Origin: Actinomadura montaniterrae
GTDB lineage: Bacteria > Actinomycetota > Actinomycetes > Streptosporangiales > Streptosporangiaceae
Assembly: GCF_008923365.1 (NCBI RefSeq)
Contig: NZ_WBMR01000094.1
Coordinates: 1-34,090, forward strand
DNA: 34,090 nt
Direction: 5' to 3'
Notes under the pieces: generated by a model
What the model was told of the DNA's origin: nothing
Databases searched by the model: none
What the model saw: only the letters and a program-made list of their open reading frames with translations
Shown: in pieces, positions 8,390-15,807 of the stretch
How positions within the stretch are numbered: position 1 is the first letter of the stretch
Layout: each line of letters starts with the position of its first letter
Position numbers and translations under genes: made by a program

Positions 8390-8419
8390 TCGACATAGGC
8401 GGGACATACGACCTATGAT
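8390..8419 (+). promoter_or_regulatory. Near-consensus promoter for the esxBA operon
   Basis: TCGACA (8390-8395) and TATGAT (8414-8419) are each five of six matches to the sigma-70/HrdB consensus and lie 18 bp apart. Predicted initiation is near 8426, leaving a leader of about 98 nt. The leader contains a 7-bp hairpin (GCCGCGC 8458-8464 with 8488-8494) before the esxB Shine-Dalgarno at 8512. A half-dyad CATAGG/CCTATG spans the promoter (8394-8399, 8412-8417). Confidence 0.7.
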
Positions 8420-8523
8420 CGCTGACATTTCGTGCCTCAGGAGTGCTCCCCGGGCAGGCCGCGCGCCGGCTCCTTGCGGCTCCCGCGGCGCGGCGCCACA
8501 GACTCGCAAACGGAGGTGACACT

Positions 8524-8844
8524 GTGGGTGGACAGTCCGCAGTCGACAGAAACGCAATGCAGCAGGCGGCGACGCGGATCGAGGACTCCGCGAACATCGT
8601 CAAGGGCCTGCAGAGCCAGCTCGAGAGCCACAAGTCGTCGCTGATGTCCGGCTGGGCCGGCAACGCCGCGGTGTCGTTCGACCGGGTCTTCAACGAGTTC
8701 CAGACCGAGATGAACAAGGTGCGCACCGCCCTCGACGGCATGCACCAGAAGCTGACCCACACGAAGATCACGTACGAGTCGACCGAGCAGGAGCAGACCG
8801 ACGCGGTCAACAAGATCAACCAGCTGCTCAACGGCGGCACCTGA
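8524..8844 (+). CDS. esxB: WXG100 protein, EsxB/CFP-10-like
   Basis: 106 residues forming a helical hairpin with the WAG (WXG) turn at 44-46. The C-terminal export motif YxxxE (YESTE, 84-88) is of the kind read by EccC. The partner presumably is the protein encoded next. The frame is open further upstream, but GTG 8524 has a perfect GGAGGTGA 7-8 nt before it and gives the normal ~100-residue length. Earlier starts would add an Arg/Ala-rich stretch that is really the leader RNA. It is the first gene after a strong promoter and CRP-like site. Confidence 0.93.
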   Translation: MGGQSAVDRNAMQQAATRIEDSANIVKGLQSQLESHKSSLMSGWAGNAAVSFDRVFNEFQTEMNKVRTALDGMHQKLTHTKITYESTEQEQTDAVNKINQLLNGGT

Positions 8845-8890
8845 TCGCCCCTCCCACCCGCCGACCCCCTGAACGCGAAGGACTCGTGAC

Positions 8891-9184
8891 GTGAGCGACA
8901 GTTACACCAAGGCAAACTTCGGCACCATGCAGCAGGCGCAGGCCGACTTCTCGCTGGCCTACCGCGCCCTGACCGACGAGCTCCACGACCTGGAGTCGCA
9001 GCTCGAGCGCCACCTCTCCCAGTGGGAGGGCGACGCCCAGGGCGCCTACTGGGAGGCCAAGCGCACGTGGGACGCCGCCGCCGCCCACATGGGCCAGGTC
9101 CTCAACCAGCTCGGTGTCGTCATCGGCGAGGCGCACAGCAACTACAGCGCCGCGGAGCGCCGCAACCAGGGCATCTGGGGCTGA
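8891..9184 (+). CDS. esxA: WXG100 protein, EsxA/ESAT-6-like
   Basis: 97 residues with the WXG turn WEG at 45-47 and helices on both sides. A second YxxxE motif (YSAAE, 85-89) lies near the C-terminus, so both members of this pair carry an export-type signal. The GTG start at 8891 has AAGGA 8 nt upstream. It is separated from esxB by 46 bp and followed by a strong hairpin. It presumably forms a heterodimer with the preceding product and is exported by EccBCD. The A/B assignment is by order only. Confidence 0.92.
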   Translation: MSDSYTKANFGTMQQAQADFSLAYRALTDELHDLESQLERHLSQWEGDAQGAYWEAKRTWDAAAAHMGQVLNQLGVVIGEAHSNYSAAERRNQGIWG

Positions 9185-9197
9185 ACGACCGCTGGAC

Positions 9198-9240
9198 CGC
9201 CTACGTCGTGCCGCCCCGCCCGGGCCGCACGGCGTAGGCG
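9198..9240 (+). terminator. Hairpin after esxA, likely attenuating terminator
   Basis: The 14-bp arms 9198-9211 and 9227-9240 (CGCCTACG...CGTAGGCG) pair with one G-T wobble around a 15-nt GC-rich loop. It starts 13 bp after the esxA stop. Because the next gene has its own good ribosome site but no obvious promoter, the hairpin may be a partial terminator that keeps esxBA mRNA more abundant than the distal genes. Confidence 0.65.
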
Positions 9241-9281
9241 CGCCAGGGGGGTCCGGAGGCCATTCGCCAGGAGGATGAGCT

Positions 9282-9863
9282 ATGAGCAAGTACAACCTGC
9301 CGCCCGAAGCGCTCGCGAAGATCGACTACACCTACACGACTGGCGCCGGTGAGTACACGCAGGTCCAGACCCAGCACGGGCTGACCCAGCAGGAGTGGAA
9401 CGACCTTCCGGAGTACGAGCAGCGGCAGCTCTACTACCAGTACGGTGTCCCGGCCAAGAGCCCGACGGACCCCTCCAACGCCGTCCCGCGCGGCTCCCAG
9501 CCCGACGACGAGAAGTGGGGCATCGAGGCCGACGACGGTTACGAGGTCGACCCCAAGGAGCTCCGCGACCTCGCCAGCAAGATGCACAGCGAGTTCACCG
9601 GCTGGCAGCAGCGTCTCGCCAAGGTCCAGAAGATCGCCATCACGACCGGCAACCTCGGCGGCGTCCCGGGCAGCGAGAGCTTCGTCGACCTGGCGAACCA
9701 GTCGCGCGACGGCTTCGGCACGTACATCAAGAACATCACCGACGCCTACAACGGCGTGATCGAGAAGCTGAAGGCGACCGCGGACGGCTACGAGGCCGCC
9801 CACGGCAAGACCCAGCAGCAGGTCAACAGCGTGAACCCCGGCGGCAACGCCAACTTCAAGTAG
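9282..9863 (+). CDS. ESX-associated helical secreted protein, family not identified
   Basis: 193 residues, no signal peptide and no membrane span. The first ~85 residues are Tyr/Gln-rich and polar. From about residue 87 (GYEVDPKELRDLASKM) to 180 there is an amphipathic helical hairpin with a Gly-rich turn (TTGNLGGVPG), the layout of WXG100/EspC-like ESX substrates. A YEAAHGK segment sits where YxxxD/E would be, but the acidic residue is His. AGGAGG at 9269-9274 is ideally placed for ATG 9282. Its position between esxA and another WXG protein supports a role as ESX cargo or partner of the next product; this is inference. Confidence 0.8.
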   Translation: MSKYNLPPEALAKIDYTYTTGAGEYTQVQTQHGLTQQEWNDLPEYEQRQLYYQYGVPAKSPTDPSNAVPRGSQPDDEKWGIEADDGYEVDPKELRDLASKMHSEFTGWQQRLAKVQKIAITTGNLGGVPGSESFVDLANQSRDGFGTYIKNITDAYNGVIEKLKATADGYEAAHGKTQQQVNSVNPGGNANFK

Positions 9864-9889
9864 ACCGCCGAACGGAGGGAGGTACAGCC

Positions 9890-11074
9890 ATGGGCCAGGA
9901 GTACTACGTCATCCGCGGCTCCCAGTCGTGGTCTAAGCCGACTGCCGACGGGATGAGCCTCGACGACGTCAAGAAGAAGCTGTCGAGCATCAACTCGGAG
10001 CCGGTGAAAGAGGCCGGCACCGCCTACTCCGACGCGGCGGACGCCTTGGCGGAGATGAGCACCGCGCTCCGCGGGTTCGCTCAGACGCTGGTGAAGCACT
10101 GGAAGGGCGACGAGGCCAAGAAGGCGGTCGCGCAGCTCCAGCAGGTCCACGCGACCTCGATCAATCTCTCGAACAGCAGCCACACGAACGCCTCGACCTA
10201 CACCTGGTACGGCACCCAGATCCTCGACTGGTACAAGCAGGCCGGCCAGGACGCCAGCGACGGCCTCATCCACACCAGCGGGGACGACAAGCACGGCCGG
10301 GAACTGATGCAGCGGTTCCTCAACCGCACCGGCGAAGCGTTCAACGCGCACCCGACCCAGATCACCAAGGACCTTCCTGAGGACCACGGTGGGCTGAGCG
10401 ACAAGCCGACGTACCCGGGTGGTCCCGGTGGCCCCGGCTCCGGAGGCGGTGGCGGCTTCGGCGGCGGGGGTGGCGGCATGCCCGGTGGAGGCGCCGGTGG
10501 TGCGGGCGGAGGCTTCGGCAGCGACCCCGGCGGCCTCGGCAAGTACGGCTCCGGCGGCTCCGGCGGGTCCAGCCCGTTCGCGCCCGCGGCCAACAGCGGT
10601 CCGCACCTTCCGGGCGGCGGCTCCGGTAGCGGTGGCTTCGGCAGCGACCCCGGCGGCCTTCCCGGGAGCCACGGTGGCGGGGGCAGCCTCGGCGGAGGCG
10701 GCCTCGGCAGCGACCTGTCCAGCTTCCCCGGCGGCGGTGGCGGCGGAGGTCTTCCGTCTACCGGCCTCGGCGGAGGCGGCGGTGGCGGCTTCGGCGCCGA
10801 CCCCGGTGGTCTCGGCGGAGGTGCGGGCGCCGGTGGCGGTCTCGGCGGCTTCGGCGCGACTCCGGGCGGTCTCGGCGCTGCAGGCGGCGGCCTGGGCGGT
10901 GCGGCCGGTGCGGCCGGACGCGCCGGCGCCGGACGCATGGGCGGCGGCATGCCCATGGGCCACGGCGGCCACGGCAACGGCAAGGAAGAGGAGCGCGAGC
11001 GCACCACCTGGCTGTCCGAGGACGACGACGTCTGGGGCGCCGACGATGACACCGCACCTCCGGTGATCGGCTGA
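9890..11074 (+). CDS. WXG-type ESX protein with long Gly-rich region and acidic tail
   Basis: 394 residues. Residues 1-170 are a helical ESX-type domain with WKG at 71-73. About 179-365 is almost entirely Gly with Ser/Phe/Pro, including repeated GSDPGGL and GADPGGL blocks. The last 29 residues are polar and acidic (TTWLSEDDDVWGADDDT then PPVIG), a tail I know from large WXG100-type proteins of actinomycetes. ATG 9890 is preceded by GGAGGGAGG. The frame is open back to 9395, but that part overlaps the preceding gene out of frame. It is probably a surface or extracellular ESX product, with a PPE-like overall plan (helical head plus Gly-rich tail). Confidence 0.88.
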   Translation: MGQEYYVIRGSQSWSKPTADGMSLDDVKKKLSSINSEPVKEAGTAYSDAADALAEMSTALRGFAQTLVKHWKGDEAKKAVAQLQQVHATSINLSNSSHTNASTYTWYGTQILDWYKQAGQDASDGLIHTSGDDKHGRELMQRFLNRTGEAFNAHPTQITKDLPEDHGGLSDKPTYPGGPGGPGSGGGGGFGGGGGGMPGGGAGGAGGGFGSDPGGLGKYGSGGSGGSSPFAPAANSGPHLPGGGSGSGGFGSDPGGLPGSHGGGGSLGGGGLGSDLSSFPGGGGGGGLPSTGLGGGGGGGFGADPGGLGGGAGAGGGLGGFGATPGGLGAAGGGLGGAAGAAGRAGAGRMGGGMPMGHGGHGNGKEEERERTTWLSEDDDVWGADDDTAPPVIG

Positions 11075-11099
11075 TCGCCGCGGTATCGACGACATGAAC

Positions 11100-11133
11100 A
11101 GGGCGGACGGGGGCCTGAACCTCCGTCCGCCCT
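11100..11133 (+). terminator. Intrinsic terminator of the esx operon
   Basis: AGGGCGGACGG (11100-11110) pairs perfectly with 11123-11133 and is followed by a short TTT-CC run. It lies 26 bp after the Gly-rich gene and 25 bp before mycP, so mycP probably depends on read-through or its own promoter. Confidence 0.75.
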
Positions 11134-11158
11134 TTCCGCATCTGGATGGGATAGGACA

Positions 11159-12589
11159 ATGCGACGGCTGATCCAAGCGGCGGCGACGGCGGCCGCGATG
11201 GGCCTGGCTCTCGGGCCGGTGACCGCGGCCCATGCGGGACCTGTCGAGCAGAAGGAGTGGTGGTTCGACTCCTGGGGGATCAGGACGGACGTGTGGCCCC
11301 AGAGCAAGGGCGCCGGCGTGACCGTCGCGGTGGTCGACACGGGGGTCAACGCCTCGCTGCCCGACCTGAGGGACGCCATCGTACCGGGCAAGGCCTTCAA
11401 CGCGTCCGGGCAGCCCACGTCCGATGATGCGACGCAGGATCAGGACCCCGAGGAGGGGCACGGCACCGCCATGGCCAGCCTCATAGCGTCCCGTGGCACG
11501 CATAGCGGGTTCTACGGCATCGCCCCCGAAGCGAAGATCCTCCCGATGCACGAACCGGGTCTTTCACCGGACGCCACGTCCGCCGTGATCCGCTATGCGG
11601 CGGACCACGGCGCCAAGGTGATCAACTTTTCGCAGGGAGCGTCGTCCGCTGTCTATCCGAACCATTGCCCGCCGAAAATGGTCGAGGCTCTCAAATACGC
11701 CGACAAAAAGAACGTCGTGGTCGTCGCGGCCGCCGGCAACTCGGGCGACTACAACAACGACGTGGAGATCCCGGGCTCCTGTCCAGGCGTGCTCGCGGTC
11801 GGTGCCGTCGACCACCAGGGCAAACCGTGGGAGCACACCCAACGGCAGGACTACGTCACGGTCGCCGCACCGGGCGCCGGCGTCGGCGGTATGGGCAAGA
11901 CGGGGCACGTCTACAACAACGGCGAGGGGACGAGCCAGGCGACCGCACTGACGTCCGGAGCCGTTGCGCTTCTCCGCAGCAAGTATCCGCAGATGACGGC
12001 GCGCCGGGCGGTCCAGGTCCTCACCAACACGGCGAAGGACTTCGGTAAGCCGGGCAAGGACGACCAACTCGGTTACGGCGTCATCAGCATTCCGCGGGCG
12101 CTGAAGAACGACGTCTCGCAGACCGCCCCGAACCCCGTCTACGCGCGGCTCGACAAGCTCGCCGTCAAGGGCTCTACCGGCGGGGGCGGCACTCAGGGGG
12201 CGCCCGCGACGAAGAACGACAGCAGCGATTCCGGCGGCTCGAACGGGCCGCTGATCATCGGTGGGATCGTGGTCGTCGTCGTGCTGGTCGGCGCCGGGCT
12301 CTTCATCGTGATGCGGCGCCGGAAGCCGAGCGGCGCGGGTGGCGGGCCGTACGCGTCGGGGCCTTTCCCGAACGGGCCTCAGCCGATGGGGCAGCCGGGG
12401 ACGCCTCCGTCCTTCGGTGGCAACACCGGCGGCCAGCCGCTGCCTCCGCAGGGCGGCGGGCAGCAGTTCCAGGGGCCGCCGCAGGGGCAGCCGAACCCGA
12501 ATCTGGCGCCGCCTCAGAGCGGACCGAACATGGCGCCTCCCGCGCCGCAGGGACCGCCCAACCCGAACCTGGCGCCGCCTCCCGAGTGA
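11159..12589 (+). CDS. mycP: Mycosin, type VII secretion subtilisin-like protease
   Basis: 476 residues. The signal peptide probably cleaves after AHA26. The subtilase catalytic set is complete: Asp60 (VVDTG), His101 (GHGTAMA), oxyanion Asn194 (AAGN) and Ser259 (GTSQA). Cys170 and Cys208 may form a disulfide. A C-terminal membrane helix (about 364-385) is followed by basic RRRK and a cytosolic tail of about 90 residues rich in Pro, Gln and Gly, with NPNLAPP repeated. Mycosins stabilise the ESX membrane complex and cleave some substrates. The tail is longer than the short tail of mycobacterial mycosins. GGATGGG lies 8 nt before the ATG. Confidence 0.95.
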   Translation: MRRLIQAAATAAAMGLALGPVTAAHAGPVEQKEWWFDSWGIRTDVWPQSKGAGVTVAVVDTGVNASLPDLRDAIVPGKAFNASGQPTSDDATQDQDPEEGHGTAMASLIASRGTHSGFYGIAPEAKILPMHEPGLSPDATSAVIRYAADHGAKVINFSQGASSAVYPNHCPPKMVEALKYADKKNVVVVAAAGNSGDYNNDVEIPGSCPGVLAVGAVDHQGKPWEHTQRQDYVTVAAPGAGVGGMGKTGHVYNNGEGTSQATALTSGAVALLRSKYPQMTARRAVQVLTNTAKDFGKPGKDDQLGYGVISIPRALKNDVSQTAPNPVYARLDKLAVKGSTGGGGTQGAPATKNDSSDSGGSNGPLIIGGIVVVVVLVGAGLFIVMRRRKPSGAGGGPYASGPFPNGPQPMGQPGTPPSFGGNTGGQPLPPQGGGQQFQGPPQGQPNPNLAPPQSGPNMAPPAPQGPPNPNLAPPPE

Positions 12590-12597
12590 GCGTTGCG

Positions 12598-12628
12598 GAC
12601 CCGGGCCGGTCGGTGGCCGGCCTGGGTC
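12598..12628. terminator. Bidirectional terminator between convergent genes
   Basis: GACCCGGGCCGG (12598-12609) pairs with CCGGCCTGGGTC (12617-12628) with one G-T wobble around a 7-nt loop. It sits between mycP (+) and the anchored protein gene (-) and overlaps the stop codon of the latter. Confidence 0.75.
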
Positions 12629-13526
12629 AGCGGCGCACGCAGGTCTTGCAGGACGACAACGCCGTGGTGACGTCGCGCGCGACGGCTTGGGCGGCCCCGC
12701 GCGTCACCGATTCGTCCAGCGGGACGGCTTTCTTCTGAACCGCGACGCCGTCGTGGTCGAGCGGGTAGGTGGCGCCGTCGAAGTCGACGGTGATGACGGC
12801 GTTCTCCGTCCGGACGACCATTCTCGTGGTGCCGTTGCGTCCGAGCGCGGTCGTGGTCACGCTGTGGTGCAGGAAGGCCTCGTCGCCGAGTCCACGCGTC
12901 AGGATCGGCGCCTCGTTGTGGATCGATCCGACGCTGTCGGTGACCGTTCCCTGCTTAGAGGTCCGCCAGGCAGACTGGTATTCGGACTTCGCATCGGCGA
13001 GCCCAGAGGTACCCACGAACAACCGCATCGCGACCCGCAGATGCCGCGAAATCAGCGTCTTGCCCTTCTGGGCGCTGAGCGGCTCGCGCCAATCGCAGGC
13101 CGCGTACTGCTGGCCGCCGGAAACCCCACCGGTGTCAGGCGTCGGCTTCTCCGCCGCCGGCATGTACTTGGACACGACGGCCGTGGACGGCGACTGGCAC
13201 GCCGCCGGCAACGCCGAGAAGTGAATCCGAGGCGCGGGCTTCTCATCCGACCCGGACGTGCCCCAAACCACCGCTCCACCGACCACGACGACCGCCGCAG
13301 CCGCCCCAGCGATCGCTGCTCGCGGCCGAGCCTTCAGCCACCCGAGGGCAGACCCCCGCGCCGTCCCCTCAGCGCCTGAGAGGGGCTCTGAGCCCTCCGC
13401 AGCCGGCTCCGGCGCGACGACCTCTGGCGCGGCCTCGCCGCCGCCATCCGCCTCCTGAGCCTCTCGGTACGACCCGTCCAACTCCTGATCAGGAGCCACG
13501 AACTCCGGCCGCGAACCCTCAGCCAA
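12627..13526 (-). CDS. Membrane-anchored extracytoplasmic protein, DUF3558-like
   Basis: 299 residues. A Glu/Ala-rich cytosolic N-terminus (1-62) and basic KARPR precede one membrane span (about 68-90). The outer domain has Cys110 and Cys144 in the spacing of DUF3558-like proteins (C...YAACDW), and a terminal Cys293/Cys296 pair (SCKTC). This domain family occurs on actinobacterial cell surfaces; its function is not known. The TTG start at 13526 is uncertain, since the upstream GAAGG abuts it; GTG 13499 is an alternative. It is convergent with mycP. Confidence 0.75.
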   Translation of the reverse strand: MAEGSRPEFVAPDQELDGSYREAQEADGGGEAAPEVVAPEPAAEGSEPLSGAEGTARGSALGWLKARPRAAIAGAAAAVVVVGGAVVWGTSGSDEKPAPRIHFSALPAACQSPSTAVVSKYMPAAEKPTPDTGGVSGGQQYAACDWREPLSAQKGKTLISRHLRVAMRLFVGTSGLADAKSEYQSAWRTSKQGTVTDSVGSIHNEAPILTRGLGDEAFLHHSVTTTALGRNGTTRMVVRTENAVITVDFDGATYPLDHDGVAVQKKAVPLDESVTRGAAQAVARDVTTALSSCKTCVRR

Positions 13527-13710
13527 CCTTCAAGCCCCCAAACCACAACGAGCCGTCCGTCCGATACGCCGCGAGATTAACACCGAACCAAAGGCGCTCT
13601 CTCACGTCCCGAAATCGAAGACGCTCACCGAGCCACTCCTCCCAGGTAGCACCGCATCGCCTCGACGCGGCGACGGAGCGGCACGCTCCGCCCGCTGTCC
13701 TGACTATGGC

Positions 13711-13740
13711 TTGACTCGTCTTGCGCCCCACGGAAAGATT
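13711..13740 (+). promoter_or_regulatory. Promoter-leader element, copy 1
   Basis: TTGACT (13711-13716), an 18-bp spacer and AAGATT (13735-13740). The -10 is embedded in CGGAAAGATTCCG, and the flank forms a perfect 16-bp palindrome, AGATTCCGCGGAATCT (13736-13751). The same arrangement recurs at 15268-15297. It precedes the propeller lipoprotein gene by about 60 nt. Confidence 0.6.
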
Positions 13741-13799
13741 CCGCGGAATCTCAGCGGGCCGTCTCCCCTCCGCTGAAACCGACCGCAGAGAGGGCGCTG

Positions 13800-15053
13800 A
13801 TGCCGGTTCAGCCTCGCAAAGCAGCAGTGCTGTTCCTGGCCTGTGCGCTCGTATCCAGCTGCGACTCCAGGAATTCGCCGACCACGGTCCCGTCCGTCGC
13901 CCCGATCACGTCCACAGGCCCCACACCAGGCCACTGGCACGCCGCATGGACGAGAACCCTCGCCCTCGCTCCCGAAGCGGGCGAAATCAGAGACCTGACC
14001 CTGGTCGGAGGGGTCCTGGTAACGGCCTCGTCCCAAGACGTCGAGGCGCTCAACGCCCGCACTGGCGCGACCGTGTGGCGCAGCGCCTCCATTGACCGCT
14101 CGGGAGTCGCGGCCTTCGCAGTGAGCGAGCAGCAGGTGGTCATCGCCACGCGCAACGGGCGCTGGTTCAGCGTTCACGCACCCACCGGCCGGGTCACTTG
14201 GCGATCGCCATCGCCATCCGGCGCCTGGATCCCCTACTCCGACGAACTTCAAGCATTGGCCACGTCCGCAGCCATCCCCGTGGTCTCGATCGATACCAAC
14301 ACCATCAGCGGCGTCGACGGCCTGACCGGGCGCACGAAGTGGAACATCGGCCGCCGTCAACTCTACGGCTGCACACCGGACACATCCCGATTGACCCAGC
14401 CCAGCAGCGTTGAGACGAAGCGATACGTCAGCAAGAACTGGCTCTCCGTCCCCGTCACATGCGGCGCACAAGACGCCGTCGTCGCAGTAAACGCCGCCAC
14501 AGGCCAACCCACATGGCACCATAGCGCGCTAGCGCCGGATGAACCTTCCGGCCCATCCGCAAACGACAGGTTCGTAGGCATCAACGACGACGGCTACGGC
14601 CTATTCGAACAACAAGTCACAAAGGGCTCGCACAACCTGATTATTCAAGATCCCTCAGGCCGGGTGAAAACCGTGCGGAACAAAGCCGAGTCTCACGACA
14701 TCTGGGGCCCGCTCTCCCCGCTGGTAACGGTGAGCACCACCATGATCTTCCCGTTCACGCGGCAAGGCAAGCACTACTTCACAATCACGACTACCAGCGG
14801 AGACAACCCCTCGATCGTGAACCTCTCAGAGGAATTACGGGAGGCAGCATTCGACGGCACCCGGGCATACGAAGTTCAAGAGAACGGGCAGATCAAGGTG
14901 GCGACAGTCGGCCAAGCGAAGACGACCGACATAAAGCCCCTACTGAAAGGGAAACCCTTCTGGATCGCCGCCGGAAACAACACTCTCTTCATCGCCACCA
15001 CCGGCCACCCGCCAGCGAAAAATCAAGTAACGATAACGGCGATCGGCAACTAG
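13800..15053 (+). CDS. PQQ-type beta-propeller lipoprotein
   Basis: 417 residues. A basic N-terminus and hydrophobic segment lead to a lipobox VSSC with Cys21, so the protein should be lipid-anchored outside the membrane. The body has propeller blades of the PQQ_2 (BamB-like) kind: DVEALNARTGATVWR, SVHAPTGRVTW, SGVDGLTGRTKW and VAVNAATGQPTW each end a blade with the Thr-Gly-x-x-x-Trp signature. The C-terminal part is more diverged. The role is unknown; such propellers usually scaffold protein contacts. Its promoter element is shared with the EspC-like gene at 15469, hinting at joint regulation. AGAGAGGG lies just upstream of the ATG. Confidence 0.82.
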   Translation: MPVQPRKAAVLFLACALVSSCDSRNSPTTVPSVAPITSTGPTPGHWHAAWTRTLALAPEAGEIRDLTLVGGVLVTASSQDVEALNARTGATVWRSASIDRSGVAAFAVSEQQVVIATRNGRWFSVHAPTGRVTWRSPSPSGAWIPYSDELQALATSAAIPVVSIDTNTISGVDGLTGRTKWNIGRRQLYGCTPDTSRLTQPSSVETKRYVSKNWLSVPVTCGAQDAVVAVNAATGQPTWHHSALAPDEPSGPSANDRFVGINDDGYGLFEQQVTKGSHNLIIQDPSGRVKTVRNKAESHDIWGPLSPLVTVSTTMIFPFTRQGKHYFTITTTSGDNPSIVNLSEELREAAFDGTRAYEVQENGQIKVATVGQAKTTDIKPLLKGKPFWIAAGNNTLFIATTGHPPAKNQVTITAIGN

Positions 15054-15468
15054 TGCTCTCGTAGTGAGCCGGGTCGGCTTGCGTGATCTCAAGATCGCAC
15101 ACTGGGGCGTGGCCGGAAGGACAGGCGAGGACGGACCTGGTGCATGGCCGGCCGCGCTGCCGTTCGCTCGAACGGGCTCTCGGTGCAGGTGGTGACGGTC
15201 TGCGGCGTCGTCCGAACGGCAAAGGCGGAGGTAACGGGCTCAGCCCAGTCGGATTGTTGACTGAGACTTGACTTGTCTTGCCAGTAGCGGAAAGATTCCG
15301 CCGGATCCCGACGGCGCGGTCTCCCGCTCGTTGGAGGCGGACGTGCGGTCGACCTGACCGAAGCCTGCCCGGTGCCGACGGAGATTCGCCGTAGTGCGAG
15401 ACCGAACCGAGTGGAATCGTGAGTCGGCGGCGTCATCGTCTCCGCTCCGGAACTGCAGAGGAACACGC
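15054..15468. other. Intergenic region with a dyad and promoter copy 2
   Basis: No credible gene. A small dyad GATCT-CA-AGATC (15085-15096) lies 30 bp after the lipoprotein stop. The promoter-leader element at 15268-15297 is followed by a leader of about 165 nt containing GGTCTCCC, as in the leader at 13756-13763. A 125-codon minus frame (15089-15466) would cover both the promoter and the ribosome site of the next gene and is rejected. Confidence 0.6.
15268..15297 (+). promoter_or_regulatory. Promoter-leader element, copy 2
   Basis: TTGACT (15268-15273), an 18-bp spacer beginning TGTCTTGC, and AAGATT (15292-15297) inside CGGAAAGATTCCG. Matches to copy 1 continue into the leader. Downstream is the EspC-like/681-aa gene pair. 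Confidence 0.6.
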
Positions 15469-15801
15469 ATGACCACCCCCATGGTGACCGCCGACGGGAT
15501 CGAGTTCCGGGTCCATCGCGGCGAACTGACCGGCATCGCAGGCAAGGCGGACACGATCGGCAAGCGCATCGCCGAGTTGTCGAAGGTGATCGAAGGACCC
15601 TCGCGTGAAGCGGTCACCGGCCATGGCGGTTGGGAGTCGGCCGCTGCTTTGTCGCAATGCGCGACGGCTTGGGCCGGCAACATCGGCAAGCTGGGCAGCC
15701 AGACCACCGATGTGGGCAGCAAGCTGCACACGTCCGTGCAGCATTATCACGAGGCGGAGCAGCGCGTTATTCACCACGTCCGGCAGGTCGGGGGGCAGTG
15801 A
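15469..15801 (+). CDS. EspC-like ESX secretion-target protein
   Basis: 110 residues, all-helical with no signal peptide. GWESAAALSQCATAW followed by helix and Y93xxxE97 (YHEAE) is the pattern of the EspC/WXG100-like ESX target families. The frame is open 75 nt further upstream, but ATG 15469 has GAGGA at 15458-15462 and gives the family length. The next gene starts 6 nt after the stop and encodes a larger WXG-domain protein, so the two are probably cotranscribed and coexported, as EspC-type/effector pairs are. That pairing is inference. Confidence 0.82.
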   Translation: MTTPMVTADGIEFRVHRGELTGIAGKADTIGKRIAELSKVIEGPSREAVTGHGGWESAAALSQCATAWAGNIGKLGSQTTDVGSKLHTSVQHYHEAEQRVIHHVRQVGGQ

Positions 15802-15807
15802 CGCGTC

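Noticed and set aside
8443..8523. Upstream start for EsxB at 8443
   Set aside because: It adds a leader-encoded Arg/Ala stretch; the GGAGGTGA before GTG 8524 and the ~100-residue family length decide the start.
9395..9889. Upstream extension of the Gly-rich protein to 9395
   Set aside because: It overlaps the 193-aa gene out of frame; ATG 9890 has a strong ribosome site and the ESX fold begins there.
10198..11418. A Pro-rich 406-codon minus frame opposite the Gly-rich ESX gene and mycP
   Set aside because: Poly-Pro is simply the complement of Gly codons; it would also cross the terminator at 11100-11133.
15089..15466. 125-codon minus ORF before the EspC-like gene
   Set aside because: It would cover the shared promoter element and the ribosome site of the + strand gene, and its product is low-complexity.
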